A DNA stretch of 64,000 nt from Burkholderia sp. D-99 (GTDB lineage: Bacteria > Pseudomonadota > Gammaproteobacteria > Burkholderiales > Burkholderiaceae): contig NZ_JAAOXM010000002.1 in assembly GCF_011605345.1 (NCBI RefSeq), forward strand, positions 1,178,001-1,242,000, in the 5' to 3' direction. This document shows, in pieces, positions 44,782-54,216 of this stretch. The position numbers were made by a program, and so were the translations under genes. A model generated the notes under the pieces. That model was not told the DNA's origin. It saw nothing but the letters and a program-made list of their open reading frames with translations, and did no database searches. The number at the start of each line of letters is the position of its first letter. Positions within the stretch are counted from its first letter, which is position 1.

Positions 44782-46179
44782 ATGATGATTCGGGCGCTGA
44801 CAGGGATAGCGACAGCCGCCTGCTGCCTGGCGAGCGCAGGCGGTTGCGCGAGCTTGCCCGATACTCAGTTCCTGAGCCATCGCTACGCCACCCAGGCGGC
44901 CCGCTTTGAAAACGCCTGGGGACCGTTATCGGCGAAGCGTAGCGCTACCATCGTCACGGATCTGAAGCGCAATGCCGGGGATACGGCGCTTCTCGACAAG
45001 CAGATCGCACTCGAGCAAGCCATCGGCGGCAGCCCGCTCGTGGTCGGCAATGAGGTCCGCTTGTTGCAGGATGGTCCGGCAACGTACCAAGCCATGTTCG
45101 CGGCCATGGCCTCGGCGAAAGATCACATCAACCTGGAGACCTTCGGCATCGACGACAGCGACGTAGGGCGGCAATTCGCCGATGCGCTGATCGCCCAGCA
45201 GTCGCGCGGCGTCCAGGTGAACCTGATCTACGACAGCGTGGGCGCACTCGGCACGCCCAGCACCTATTTCGATCGACTGCGGGTCGCCGGAATACGGGTG
45301 CTGGAATTCAATCCGGTGAATCCGTTGTCGACGCGCAAGCCTTGGGCGTTGAATCATCGCGATCACCGCAAGCTCCTGATCGTCGACGGGCGGATGGCAT
45401 TTCTGGGCGGCATCAACATCAGCAGCGTCTACTCGAGCGGCTCTTCCGGCAGGCATCGGTCGGAGTCGACCGACGACGCAGGCGCGACGCGCGGATGGCG
45501 CGATACCGACGTGCAGATCAGAGGCCCGGTCGTTGCCCAATTTCAGAAACTGTTCCTGCAGACCTGGAACACGCAAAACGGAAAACCGCTGGCCGAGCTC
45601 CACTATTTTCCGCAGCTGTTGTCGCAAGGCCCGGAAATCGTTCGCGCCGTCGGAAGCACGCCGGACGATCCGTTCAGTCTCATTTATCTGATGCTCATCG
45701 CGGCAATCGGCAATGCGGAGCAGCGTGTGTATCTCACCAACGCCTACTTCGTCCCGGATCCGCAACTGGTCGACACGTTGGTCGACGCGGCGAAGCGTGG
45801 CGTCGATGTTCGAATGATCCTCCCCGGCCGCTCCGATTCGGCGCTGGCATTTTATGCCGGCCGCTCGCACTACGCCGATCTGCTGGAAGCGGGCGTCAAG
45901 ATCTACGAGAGGCGGGGCGCACTGCTGCATGCCAAAACCGCGATCGTGGATGGCGTCTGGTCATGTGTCGGTTCCAGCAACCTCGATTGGCGCAGCGCGC
46001 TGGACAATGATGAAATCAATGCAGTCGTCCTGGGACAGACATTCGCACAACGCATGGAGAGCGCTTTTGCCGAGGACATGGCCGCTTCCGATGAGATCGG
46101 CAGGGAAGGCTGGAAGCACAGGTCAATACTGCTGCGTGTCAAGGAGTGGACCGCCCGGCTGTGGGGCCATCTTTTATAA
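44782..46179 (+). CDS. phospholipase D-family protein, cardiolipin synthase-like lipoprotein
   Basis: A 465-residue protein with a lipoprotein-like signal (ASAGGC, Cys22) and two HKD motifs: HRKLLIVD (195-202) and HAKTAIVD (383-390), each followed by GG or GSSN as in cardiolipin synthases. The fold makes or cleaves phosphodiester bonds in phospholipids. The predicted lipid anchor is unusual for inner-membrane cardiolipin synthases, which have two N-terminal helices; a periplasmic phospholipase or transphosphatidylase is the alternative. ATG ATG at 44782/44785 are both possible starts. It is the last gene of the stress locus. Confidence 0.85.
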   Translation: MMIRALTGIATAACCLASAGGCASLPDTQFLSHRYATQAARFENAWGPLSAKRSATIVTDLKRNAGDTALLDKQIALEQAIGGSPLVVGNEVRLLQDGPATYQAMFAAMASAKDHINLETFGIDDSDVGRQFADALIAQQSRGVQVNLIYDSVGALGTPSTYFDRLRVAGIRVLEFNPVNPLSTRKPWALNHRDHRKLLIVDGRMAFLGGINISSVYSSGSSGRHRSESTDDAGATRGWRDTDVQIRGPVVAQFQKLFLQTWNTQNGKPLAELHYFPQLLSQGPEIVRAVGSTPDDPFSLIYLMLIAAIGNAEQRVYLTNAYFVPDPQLVDTLVDAAKRGVDVRMILPGRSDSALAFYAGRSHYADLLEAGVKIYERRGALLHAKTAIVDGVWSCVGSSNLDWRSALDNDEINAVVLGQTFAQRMESAFAEDMAASDEIGREGWKHRSILLRVKEWTARLWGHLL

Positions 46180-46684
46180 TCGCCCGAGGGCGCGGCGTTA
46201 GATCGGACATCCGTCGAGTAAATTGCCAAGACCCGAAAACCTGGTGCCTATAAAGCTGATGAGCGGCCCCTGCATGTCAGTCGCTGCTCGTGTTCTGCGA
46301 GCCTCGTACAGTCAAACCGGAACGGATTCGCCTATTCGTCTGTAATGTTCTGGGTTCGGGCGAATCGGACCAGTTTCGACCTCGATGATATGAACTCTGA
46401 TGGCTTCGAAAACGCGATGCTGAGAGCGAAGTCCAGGTGTGGCCGGCAGCAGGAACAAATTACAATAGAAACGGGAACAGCTTTACGGGAAAGAGCGTCC
46501 GCGGCACGCGGATTCCATTTCAATAACTTCTATTTGACATAAGCTAAACCTAGCAATTTTTTGGGGTCGCAAGAAAAATATGGCCTCTGAGCCCGATTCA
46601 GGCGAACGCGCTCGGCGCGGCCGGAACGATCGCGGCTCACCCGTTTTGTTGCCCCAACTCTTTTTCGTTCCGACACCGTTCTTA
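46180..46684. other. gene-free stretch between stress locus and IS element
   Basis: About 500 nt, more AT-rich than the genes to the left. Short open frames have no ribosome sites or plausible composition. No locus inverted repeat is present. Confidence 0.5.
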
Positions 46685-47597
46685 GAGGCCAGTTCAAAAA
46701 TCCTGCTCAGCACGTCTGAAGATGTTCCAACAGACGAGCGAGCAGCCGAGTTTGAGGAACGCTTCGTGAATGTCCGCGCGACGATCGAAGCGAATGCGTA
46801 GACGACGGAAATTGTGGAGCCAAGAGTGAGTGCGTTCGACGACCCAACGATACGTGCCGAGTCCGCTACCGTGTTCGGTTCGACGCTTTGCGATCACGGG
46901 CTTGATGCCGCGTTCGCGCAGCGCACGCCGGTGTCGCTTGGAGTCGTAGCCACGGTCGGCATAGACAATGCCAGGTTTCTGAAGCGGTCGGCCACGCACG
47001 CCTCGAATCGGTGGAATCGAGTCGACGAGCGGCAGCAGTTGCGTGACGTCGTTGGCGTTTGCGCCGGTCAGGATTGCGACGACGGGAATGCCGTTGACGT
47101 CTACGAGGATGTGATGCTTGGAACCCGGACGCGCGCGATCCGTGGGGTTCGGGCCAGTTTTTCGCCCGCCCCAACAGCGCGTATCGACGATGAATCGACC
47201 GCTGCATATGAGAGGTCGAGCTTGCCCGTCGCACGCAGCTTGTCGAGCAGCAATTCGTGCAGCCGATCCCACACGCCAGCCTTCTGCCAGTCGGCCAGTC
47301 GACGCCAGCAAGTCGCACCCGAGCCGAAGCCGAGCCGGGTCGGCAAGTGGTTCCAACGGATGCCTGTCCTGAGCACGAACAGGATGCCGTTGAGCGCCAC
47401 GCGATCCGGCACACGCGGACGCCCCGGATCGCTCTTCGCGCGAGGCTTCACGACAGGCAGCAAGGGTTCGATCAGTTTCCACAGCTCGTCGTCAATGATC
47501 GGCGCTTCCATCCTTGGCCCACGTTGTTCCGGTGCCCAAGGTTAACAAATCGCCGAGGAAGTAAACAGCCCCCTCACGGGGAATTTGAACTGGCCTC
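46685..47597 (-). mobile_element. IS5-family (IS427-like) insertion sequence, 913 bp
   Basis: Perfect 14-bp terminal inverted repeats (GAGGCCAGTTCAAA / TTTGAACTGGCCTC) flanked by TTA on both sides (46682-46684 and 47598-47600), a likely 3-bp target duplication. It shares ends and gene organisation with the element at 33332-34243, but the internal sequences differ clearly, so they are two related elements rather than copies of one. Confidence 0.85.
46694..47511 (-). CDS. IS5-family transposase (two frames, programmed frameshift)
   Basis: ORF A (47511-47101) begins MEAPIIDDELWKLIEPLLPV and carries the first Asp in AAVDSS. ORF B, running to 46694, carries 'KHHILVDVNGIPV', YADRGYDS and the 'WVVERTHSWLHNFRRLRIRFD' region with the catalytic Glu. 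The two frames overlap around the GGRKTGPNPTDRARPGSKHH segment, so the full transposase needs frameshifting. Both halves are intact by eye. Confidence 0.8.
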
Positions 47598-47750
47598 TTA
47601 GGCGTTCGACAGCTACAGCCGCCATCCTGACTTTCCCCGTAGCACCTCAATTTTTGCCTCGCTACGCTTGGCTGCTCTCGTCATCGATGCGGAGCCGCTG
47701 ATGGACCACTGGCGATTGGCTTATCTCGGGATCCGGCAGGTGCGCGCGAG

Positions 47751-48620
47751 TTGAGCGAATTCGAGCTCGCCACATTCTTCACGTTCTCCAAGCGGGAGCG
47801 TGTTGCCATTGATTCAAGACGCACCGATCTCTTTCGGCTCGCGGTCGCGTTGCACATCGGCTTTCTGCGCATGACCGGCCGGCCGCTCGGCTCGTACAAG
47901 CAGATCCCGACTGTTCTTTGGCGACATCTTGGCCGACAGCTGAATGTGAAGCCGCCAGACCTCGGGACGCTACGTTCGCTCTACGATGGCAACCTCAAAA
48001 CCTTATCCGACCACCAGCGCTTTGCGCGGGACGCCATCAATTTTCGAGCAATCGCGGAACATCAGCGTCGGTATGTCATCCGTTGGCTCAAAGAGCAGCT
48101 CACGGGCCGGCCAGAGCGTGCGCAGTTGACGAATGATCTTAAACATTGGTTCTACGAGCATCGCATCGTGATACCTCCGGAGCGCATGCTCAGGCAGTTT
48201 GTCGTCCAAGCCGTACGCGACATCGAGGACCAACTACACGACGCGCTTGAGCGTGCCGTCAGCATCGAAAAACTCGAGAGTTGGGCGCAAATTCTCCCTC
48301 AACCACACGGTGAACATTCAAGTCTTCAGCGATGGCTATGGGCCGTTCCACTTCGCAACTCAACCCATCAGATGAGCGAGATTCTTGACAAGATCAACTT
48401 GCTCACGATGCACGATGCTGCAACGAGCTGGCCGATTGAATGCAACGATGCCATGGTGCGCCATTATGCCCGCCGCTGCGCGAGCCGCCCGCCATCGATT
48501 AGTAAACGGATCGAACCGCAGGGTCGACGGATCGAGGCCGCGTGTTTCATGCGGTATTCGCTTTGTACCGCGACTGACCACCTACTCGAGATGCTTCGGC
48601 GATGCTGTCGCCCGGCCAGG
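47751..48620 (+). pseudogene. Tn3-family transposase, N-terminal fragment
   Basis: About 290 residues of the N-terminal DUF4158 region of a Tn3-family TnpA: 'SEFELATFFTFSKRERVAID', 'LRLAVALHIGFLRMTGR'-like text (LFRLAVALHIGFLRMTGRPL), and further on 'RHYARRCASRPPSISKRIEP' and YSLCTATDHLLEMLRR. The DDE catalytic two thirds are gone. The sequence then runs straight into an IS66 transposase fragment, keeping the same frame by chance. Confidence 0.75.
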
Positions 48621-49262
48621 GTAAGACGCATCGAGCTTACCTGTGGGCGTACAGCACGACGCCATTCGTCGATCCGAAGGCTGTGCTACGACTTCGCCGG
48701 CAGCCGTGCTGGCGAACATGCCCGAAAGTTCATGGGAACGTGGCGTGACAAGCTCATGTGGGATGACTATGGCGGCTACAAGGCTGGATTCAAACTGGGT
48801 ATCACGGAAATCGGATGTGCCGCTCACGCGCGCCGGAAATTCTACGAGCTGCACGTCAACAACCAGAGCCAGATCGCCGAACAGGCGCTGAAATATTTCG
48901 GCGCACTCTACGACGTCGAGCGTGACATTGCCGAACTGAAGCCTGATCGAAGACAGGCCAGCCGCCAGCAGCGATCCAGACCCGTTGTCGATGCGTTGCA
49001 CGCTTGGATGGTGGCCCAGCGCAAGCTCGTTACCGAAGGATCGGCGATCGCGAAGGCGCTCGACTACAGCCTGAACCGTTGGGAAGCGCTCACGCGCAAT
49101 CTCGACGGCGGGCATGTGCTCATCGACATAAATGGCTGGAGAACCAGATTCGACCATGGGCGACTGGCCGCTCGAACTGGCTGTTCGCCGGCTCACTGCG
49201 CGCGGGGCAAGGTGCAGCCGCGATCATGAGCCTGATCCGATCGACGCAGCTTGCCGGGCATC
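48617..49262 (+). pseudogene. IS66-family transposase (TnpC), frameshifted C-terminal fragment
   Basis: Starts with LSPGQGKTHRAYLWAYSTTP in one frame. It shifts at about 48695 to 'DFAGSRAGEHARKFMGTWRD' and 'DDYGGYKAGFKLGITEIGCA', and shifts again near 49125 to 'WLENQIRPWATGRSNWLFAG' then 'AGQGAAAIMSLIRS'. These are the conserved blocks of IS66 TnpC. At least two frameshifts and missing ends make it inactive. Confidence 0.75.
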
Positions 49263-49688
49263 GTAAGCAACGCCGCAGGCGTACCGTCGACGTTGACGTG
49301 TGGTGTTGATGACAGATGGACGATGCCGGAAGCGCCGCGTTGCCTGCTGTTCGATCACGAACTGGCAACCGTTGAGCGCATTCCCGTCTGGACTTGCCCC
49401 TGTATCTCCAGACACCCGTTATTGTAAGTGAGGGACTGTGTTCGGTGTTTCAGGGGGCTGCTCCACCGTCATCCACGACGAGCAGCTTGCGACGATCCCG
49501 TCGCATCACTATCTGGATGCCTGGGAGCGGCGGTGACAGGGCATCACGAACCGCAAGCGCTTGCCGATTGCGGCCGTATTACGTGCCTAACCATTACGAA
49601 TTGAAATAACTTTGTCAGCAATTTGATGATGACGGACAGATAAGGATTATTATCTGCCTATCATCGAAAATCATCTAAACTGGTGATC
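49263..49688. other. non-coding stretch ahead of the recombinase
   Basis: No supported gene. The last 100 nt are AT-rich with several ATCATC/GATGAT-like runs (49624-49690) directly before the recombinase start, which could be a recombination (att-like) site or promoter. No ribosome site is clear. Confidence 0.35.
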
Positions 49689-51386
49689 ATGAAAACGCGT
49701 CAGTCCCATGCCGCCGCCGACGAAGCCACGCCCGACTTTCCGGACGAGGCGGAGCTTGCCGCACTACGCAGCTGGTACGCCGGTCTGGAGGCGCGGGCCG
49801 CAGTTTCTCGTTACCTGGGCGAACGCCGGGAAACTGGCGCATCGTCGCGTAGCATCCTTGGGCGCATTCGCCGGCGACTCGTGGCGTTTGCTCGAGCTCG
49901 TCATCGCGAGGATCTCGCGGCCGCGTTCGTCGATCGTCCTTCTCAAGCTGGGGTGGACGCTGTCGTCCAGGCCATTGATGTACTGCGTCATCTACCCGTT
50001 CCCCAGCCGCTCATCTCGGATGAAATTGGCCAATGGTTGCCACCACGTGTCGTCGTGGCCCTGCAGGCGCACGGGATCAGAACGCTTGCGGACCTGACCG
50101 TCCGAATTCCACGTCGGAGCCGCTGGTGGGCGACGATCGATGGTCTTGGGGCCGCCGGCGCGCGGCACGTTGAAGCGTTTTTTGCTGCGTACCCGGCCTT
50201 GACCGAGCGCGCGCGCGCGTTGATCGCTGCGGTACCGTCCGGGAACATCGTTCCGTGGGAACGAATGCACGTGCCGCATGAGGTTGACGGCACGTGCGGA
50301 AAATTTCGAGCACCGCAGGCGGCCTGCCTGCTGAGCGCATCGAACGACTATGAGGCCGTTCTGTCCTGGCTGTCGCTGCATGAATCGGTGGCCACGCAGC
50401 GTGCCTACAGGAAAGAGTCCGAGAGGCTGATCCTATGGGCGATCGTCGAGCGTGGTCGAGCGTTGTCGTCGCTCACGACGGATGACGCGATTGCGTATCG
50501 CGGTTTCTTGCGGCGGCCGACACCGCGGGAGCGCTGGGTGGGGCCGTCTCGGCCACGACAGAGCGTCGAGTGGCGGCCATTCAACGGTTCACTATCGGCG
50601 CGGTCGACAGCGCATGCGTTGACGGTGCTATCCGCGATGTTTCGTTGGCTGGTCGAGCAGCGCTATGTACAGGCGAACCCATTTGCTGGCGTCAAGGTGC
50701 GGGGTGGCGTGTTGCATACGGGACTGGACGTCTCGCGCGGCTTTACAGAGGGTGAGTGGTTGTTGGTCCGCACACTGGCCGACGGGCTTGAATGGTCGTA
50801 CGGCTGGAGCGAGCCAGCTGCTCAGCGCTTACGCTTTCTGCTGGACTTCGGCTACGCGACGGGGCTGCGTGCCGGCGAACTGGTTGGCGCCACGCTGGGC
50901 GATATCCGCCGCGACGAACATGGCGATCACTGGCTGCACGTGATCGGGAAGGGCGGGAGGCCCGGTAAGGTTGCGTTACCGACACTGGCGCGAACCGCGT
51001 TGGATCTTTGGCTCATGCAGCGCGGGTTGCCGGTGACGCCGTCTCGCTGGATTCCTTCTACTCCGCTAGTTTCAAGTCTTGAGGAAGACGCTGCCGGCAT
51101 TCAGAGTACCCGTCTTTGGAGGGTGATCCGTCGCTTTTTCCTGCTGGTGGCCGCTGCGATCGAGGTTGAGCAGCCGGCAACTGCCGAGAAATTGCGCCGG
51201 GCGAGTCCGCATTGGATGCGTCATACACATGCCACGCATGCGTTGGCGCGTGGCGCGGAACTGATCATGGTGCGCGACAACCTACGGCATGCGTCAATTT
51301 CGACAACGTCGACTTACTTGCATAGTGACGAGGCGCAGAGGGCGCGGCAGTTTGACCGGGCGTTTTGCTCCAGGAGTTCGAAATAA
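49689..51386 (+). CDS. tyrosine recombinase/integrase with long N-terminal region
   Basis: A 565-residue site-specific recombinase. An N-terminal region of about 205 residues, with 'HGIRTLADLTVRIPRRSRWW' and 'LGAAGARHVEAFFAAYP' (helix-hairpin-like, DUF3701-type), precedes a SAM-like core-binding domain (about 215-330) and the catalytic domain. Catalytic residues are all visible: Arg394 (TGLRAGEL), Lys421 (GKGGRPG), His508-x-x-Arg511 (HWMR), His534 (LRHASI) and Tyr543 (TSTYLH). It should be active. It sits beside Tn3/IS66 remnants and ahead of a cluster of orphan regulatory genes, marking mobile DNA. Confidence 0.9.
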   Translation: MKTRQSHAAADEATPDFPDEAELAALRSWYAGLEARAAVSRYLGERRETGASSRSILGRIRRRLVAFARARHREDLAAAFVDRPSQAGVDAVVQAIDVLRHLPVPQPLISDEIGQWLPPRVVVALQAHGIRTLADLTVRIPRRSRWWATIDGLGAAGARHVEAFFAAYPALTERARALIAAVPSGNIVPWERMHVPHEVDGTCGKFRAPQAACLLSASNDYEAVLSWLSLHESVATQRAYRKESERLILWAIVERGRALSSLTTDDAIAYRGFLRRPTPRERWVGPSRPRQSVEWRPFNGSLSARSTAHALTVLSAMFRWLVEQRYVQANPFAGVKVRGGVLHTGLDVSRGFTEGEWLLVRTLADGLEWSYGWSEPAAQRLRFLLDFGYATGLRAGELVGATLGDIRRDEHGDHWLHVIGKGGRPGKVALPTLARTALDLWLMQRGLPVTPSRWIPSTPLVSSLEEDAAGIQSTRLWRVIRRFFLLVAAAIEVEQPATAEKLRRASPHWMRHTHATHALARGAELIMVRDNLRHASISTTSTYLHSDEAQRARQFDRAFCSRSSK

Positions 51387-51570
51387 AAATGACCGCGCAG
51401 GGGCGGTCAGAGATTGCAAAGAAAGCCATCGTGAGGACTGGGGCGTTATGTGTCGGTGGCGCCGCCTACGGACGAATCGATGGTGCCCGCTAGGTCAAGT
51501 TCCTGTTGATCCCCAAAGCGACGTGTAATCTGCGGTGGACTAGACTAAATCTGACAGTGGTTGGTTTTTC

Positions 51571-51879
51571 ATGCTGATCCGCGACGACCGGACTCCGGAA
51601 AAGCGTGCTCAAGACGTGCTCTACATTCACGATGCGATGCTTCACTTCGTGAGCACGATCGAGGATGAGCTGATCCCGATCTGGAAGCGCTTGTATGGCA
51701 CGATGACGGAGGCACACCGGAAGTCGGTGAGATCCGGTGTCGACGAGCTATTCACGGAAGTCAACGACATCATTCGCGCCGCGATCGAAATTGCGCAGCC
51801 TGAGCGCAACATCGATCCGGAAGATATGCTTCGGCTCTGTCGTGATGGTTTCGACGAGCTATTCGGCGAGGCTGGATAA
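51571..51879 (+). CDS. hypothetical protein, 102 aa
   Basis: MLIRDDRTPEKRAQDVLYIH starts an acidic, all-helical protein: 'HDAMLHFVSTIEDELIPIWK', then 'GVDELFTEVNDIIRAAIEIA' and 'GFDELFGEAG'. No signal peptide or known motif. The purine-rich ribosome site is weak. A good hairpin terminator follows directly, which supports a single-gene unit. Confidence 0.6.
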   Translation: MLIRDDRTPEKRAQDVLYIHDAMLHFVSTIEDELIPIWKRLYGTMTEAHRKSVRSGVDELFTEVNDIIRAAIEIAQPERNIDPEDMLRLCRDGFDELFGEAG

Positions 51880-51883
51880 CAGT

Positions 51884-51902
51884 AAGGGGCAGTGCCCCTT
51901 TT
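51884..51902 (+). terminator. rho-independent terminator
   Basis: AAGGGGC-agt-GCCCCTT followed by a short T-run, a few nt after the stop of the 102-residue gene. Confidence 0.5.
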
Positions 51903-51979
51903 GCATAAGGAGTTTGAGAGCCGGTCGACTCTTCGCCAGTCGGATCAAAAGCTGCTGCGATCGCCCCAGAGCTACCTCG

Positions 51980-52225
51980 TTACAAACCTGCCGAAGCGAG
52001 AAGCTCCGAAGGTCGCCAAGCAAGCGCTCGAGAGATTCTCAGAAGATTCAGCAACGTGACATTTCGTTCGCCCCTCTCGATTTTGCCCATGTGGCTTCTG
52101 TCGATGTTCGCGAGGTGGGCGAGTGACTCTTGGGAAATGTTGAGCGCGAGTCGGCGTGCACGGATCGACCTCCCTATCTGCTTGAGGTGCGCTTCTGTGT
52201 CGCTTCGACCCGATACCCTTTCCAT
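51980..52225 (-). CDS. XRE-family helix-turn-helix regulator, 81 aa
   Basis: A small Cro/C1-type DNA-binding protein: 'IGRSIRARRLALNISQESLA' and 'HLANIDRSHMGKIERGERNV' form the HTH (about 17-65), ending 'WRPSELLASAGL'. There is no extra domain. It may control its own operon or neighbouring mobile genes; the divergent gene at 52364 is a possible target. No ribosome site is obvious. Confidence 0.8.
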   Translation of the reverse strand: MERVSGRSDTEAHLKQIGRSIRARRLALNISQESLAHLANIDRSHMGKIERGERNVTLLNLLRISRALAWRPSELLASAGL

Positions 52226-52363
52226 GCAGGTATGGTCGAGGTATCATCGCCGACTGGCCACGGCATTTACGACCCATTAATGCCTGACAAATAGAGCGAC
52301 GAAGTGAATGCAGAGCGGGTGTTGTCCCGATCTTGCCGTCAATGAATGATGGAGTAGTTAGCA

Positions 52364-53050
52364 GTGGTGTATGGCGATGGAGCGCTGTCGGATGTGCAGT
52401 CGGTAGTGAGCGATGTAGTTGGCGGGCTCACCGAAGTCTCGGAAATGCTTTCGTTGTTCGACGCTGGAAAAAAGAATGTGTCCCACGGGCATGCCGAGAT
52501 GGTTGCGACCACGTTATTGAACGGATCGGTCGACGTCTGGTACCGAGGCCGATACTTGACGGTGCCCCTTCGTCAACTGACTGCGTGGTTCCGAAATCCC
52601 GTTGAAATTGGCGCAGAACGCTTCCATGTTGCCGAGCCCGTCTTTCGACGTTGGATGGACAGCGAGCAGGAGCAAGGGGCTGGCCATCTTTTTCTGCAAT
52701 GCAGCCATGCAGATTGCAAGCAGCGTCGGATGTTGACCTTTTACGACCCGCGTGAGATGCAACAGATGGAGCGTCGCGTTGCTTCGGAGATTTGGTACTG
52801 TCACCGCCATCGCCTTGTGGCGTGGGAGGCGTCCCAATCTCTAAGTGACGAATATCGGGAACTACTTGCTCTCGTGTACCGTTCCCCCGGATGCAACCGT
52901 GAGCAGCTCAAATGCTTGAAGCGCGACACTGACTTTCTGATGTCTATTGGACTATTGACATCGGCGCCACCAGCAAGTGGAGGTCGAAAAGCATATGCAT
53001 TTCGCTTGACCTCGCAAGGTACGGACATCGTTCGTGCGCAGGGTCAGTAA
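52364..53050 (+). CDS. protein with zinc-ribbon-like cysteines and winged-helix tail, 228 aa
   Basis: Starts at a GTG (52364) with GGAG 9 nt upstream. The middle has CSHADC (C-x4-C) and, 45 residues on, WYCHRHR, which together could bind zinc. The C-terminal 65 residues read as a winged helix: 'VYRSPGCNREQLKCLKRDTD', 'FLMSIGLLTSAPP' and 'KAYAFRLTSQGTDIV'. It is likely a DNA-binding regulator or plasmid/phage accessory factor; no family is recognised. Codon use and GC are lower than in the flanking core genes. Confidence 0.6.
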   Translation: MVYGDGALSDVQSVVSDVVGGLTEVSEMLSLFDAGKKNVSHGHAEMVATTLLNGSVDVWYRGRYLTVPLRQLTAWFRNPVEIGAERFHVAEPVFRRWMDSEQEQGAGHLFLQCSHADCKQRRMLTFYDPREMQQMERRVASEIWYCHRHRLVAWEASQSLSDEYRELLALVYRSPGCNREQLKCLKRDTDFLMSIGLLTSAPPASGGRKAYAFRLTSQGTDIVRAQGQ

Positions 53051-53053
53051 CTG

Positions 53054-53353
53054 GTGAGAACATCAATGTCCTGTAAGCGCGATTCCGCAACCGCGTCTTG
53101 GTCATTTTCCCGGTTGGCACAGCATCTGCGCGTTATCAGGGCAGCCATGGCCGTTTCCGGAAAACTATGGATTGCGCTTGAGTGGTATCGGCATAAGTCG
53201 CTGCCAGAATTCGATGGCAGAACTGCCCAATGTCTGGTGGCGGATGGCCGAGAAAAAGCCGTGCTGGCTTACTTGGCCTCAATCGAGGCGGGTGGGCCGG
53301 ATAGCCGGACCGCGATTGGTCGACTAGTGATCATCACACTGTCTGGCCGCTAG
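53054..53353 (+). CDS. MbcA/ParS/Xre-type antitoxin toxin-binding domain protein
   Basis: The C-terminal 55 residues, WIALEWYRHKSLPEFDGRTA then 'QCLVADGREKAVLAYLASIE', match the toxin-binding domain of Xre/MbcA/ParS antitoxins (also called DUF2384), with the conserved 'LPEFxGxTAxxLVAxG' pattern. The N-terminal part is short and shows no full HTH. No RES-domain toxin gene is adjacent. The start is uncertain: GTG at 53054 or ATG at 53147. It follows the zinc-ribbon gene by only 3 nt, suggesting an operon. Confidence 0.6.
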   Translation: MRTSMSCKRDSATASWSFSRLAQHLRVIRAAMAVSGKLWIALEWYRHKSLPEFDGRTAQCLVADGREKAVLAYLASIEAGGPDSRTAIGRLVIITLSGR

Positions 53354-53577
53354 CTAATCCGATAGAGAGGTGGGGCAGAGAATGGTGCGGGATTATCCTC
53401 AGCCACCAAGCTCCGCTCCCTGTTTTTGGTTCTGAGGCAGAAAGCGTACTTTGCACCGTCAATTATAAACGGGTTCCACGAAGGGCGTCAGGATCGCTAG
53501 TCTTGGGCATTGATCGGAACCATGGTCCGTTAAGCGCAGCATTAGATATCGCTCGTCAAATCGCCTGCAACACAGAT

Positions 53578-53865
53578 ATGTCCAGCACCAAGAAAGCCAG
53601 CAGCAAGGATTTGCCACTGTCGGGTTCAGATCAACAAAGCATCCCTCCTGGCGTCGTGGAGATGCTTGCTGTGCAGGTTCAGAGGATGGTCGAAGAATCC
53701 GGAAATCCGGATGGCTTTGATGTACGGCCCTGGCTTCTCAACTGGCTTCATTCGCCGACCCAGGCCCTCGGTGGAAGATGTCCTGCAGACTACCTTCATA
53801 CTCCTGAGGGCGTAGATCTGATTGCGAGGTTTCTTGCGAGCGCGCAAACAGGGGCTTATTGGTAG
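53578..53865 (+). CDS. second MbcA/ParS-type antitoxin-like protein
   Basis: MSSTKKASSKDLPLSGSDQQ, then 'VVEMLAVQVQRMVEESGNPD' and 'WLHSPTQALGGRCPADYLHT' followed by 'EGVDLIARFLASAQTGAYW'. The pattern ALGGRxPxDYL-T-EG is the core of the same toxin-binding domain. The upstream TTG at 53503 is in frame but lacks support; the ATG at 53578 is preferred. No toxin gene (RES domain) is nearby on either side. Two such orphans in tandem are unusual. Confidence 0.6.
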   Translation: MSSTKKASSKDLPLSGSDQQSIPPGVVEMLAVQVQRMVEESGNPDGFDVRPWLLNWLHSPTQALGGRCPADYLHTPEGVDLIARFLASAQTGAYW

Positions 53866-54111
53866 GCCTTTCGGATTGTCGCGCAGTGCTGCTCGAAGTG
53901 ATTCACAACGCTAAGCTCGGCCCCAGTCTTCGATACAGGGGCAATGCGACGTGAGATGTCGACTTGCCGTGCGCGATGCGTCTGCGCGTGCTTTGCCGCG
54001 CTTGGGCACAAGCGCGGCTGGATGTGGTGAGGCTATCGATCGGGAATGGGTGGAGCCCGGGGGCGCCCAAACACAAATGCAGTAGTTACGTTGGGGCAGG
54101 GGAGGGGGCTA

Positions 54112-54152
54112 GGAACAAATTTATGCAAAATTTGGGAACAAATTTATGCAAA
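54112..54152. repeat. two direct 18-bp repeats, period 23
   Basis: GGAACAAATTTATGCAAA occurs at 54112-54129 and again at 54135-54152. The unit is AT-rich in a GC-rich genome. Confidence 0.8.
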
Positions 54153-54186
54153 CCAACGCCGGACGATGTACACGCAACCAGCATCT

Positions 54187-54216
54187 ACGTAATTCTACGT
54201 AGCTCCACATACGTAG
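54187..54216. promoter_or_regulatory. cluster of three TACGTA palindromes upstream of cstA
   Basis: TACGTA at 54187-54192, 54197-54202 and 54211-54216; the first two are 10 bp apart, one helical turn. Possible operator for cstA, about 150 nt from its start. Confidence 0.4.

Noticed and set aside
51387..51412. Terminator after the recombinase (TGACCGC hairpin)
   Set aside because: On the plus strand the stem is not followed by a T-run; the T-run is only on the minus strand, where no gene ends.
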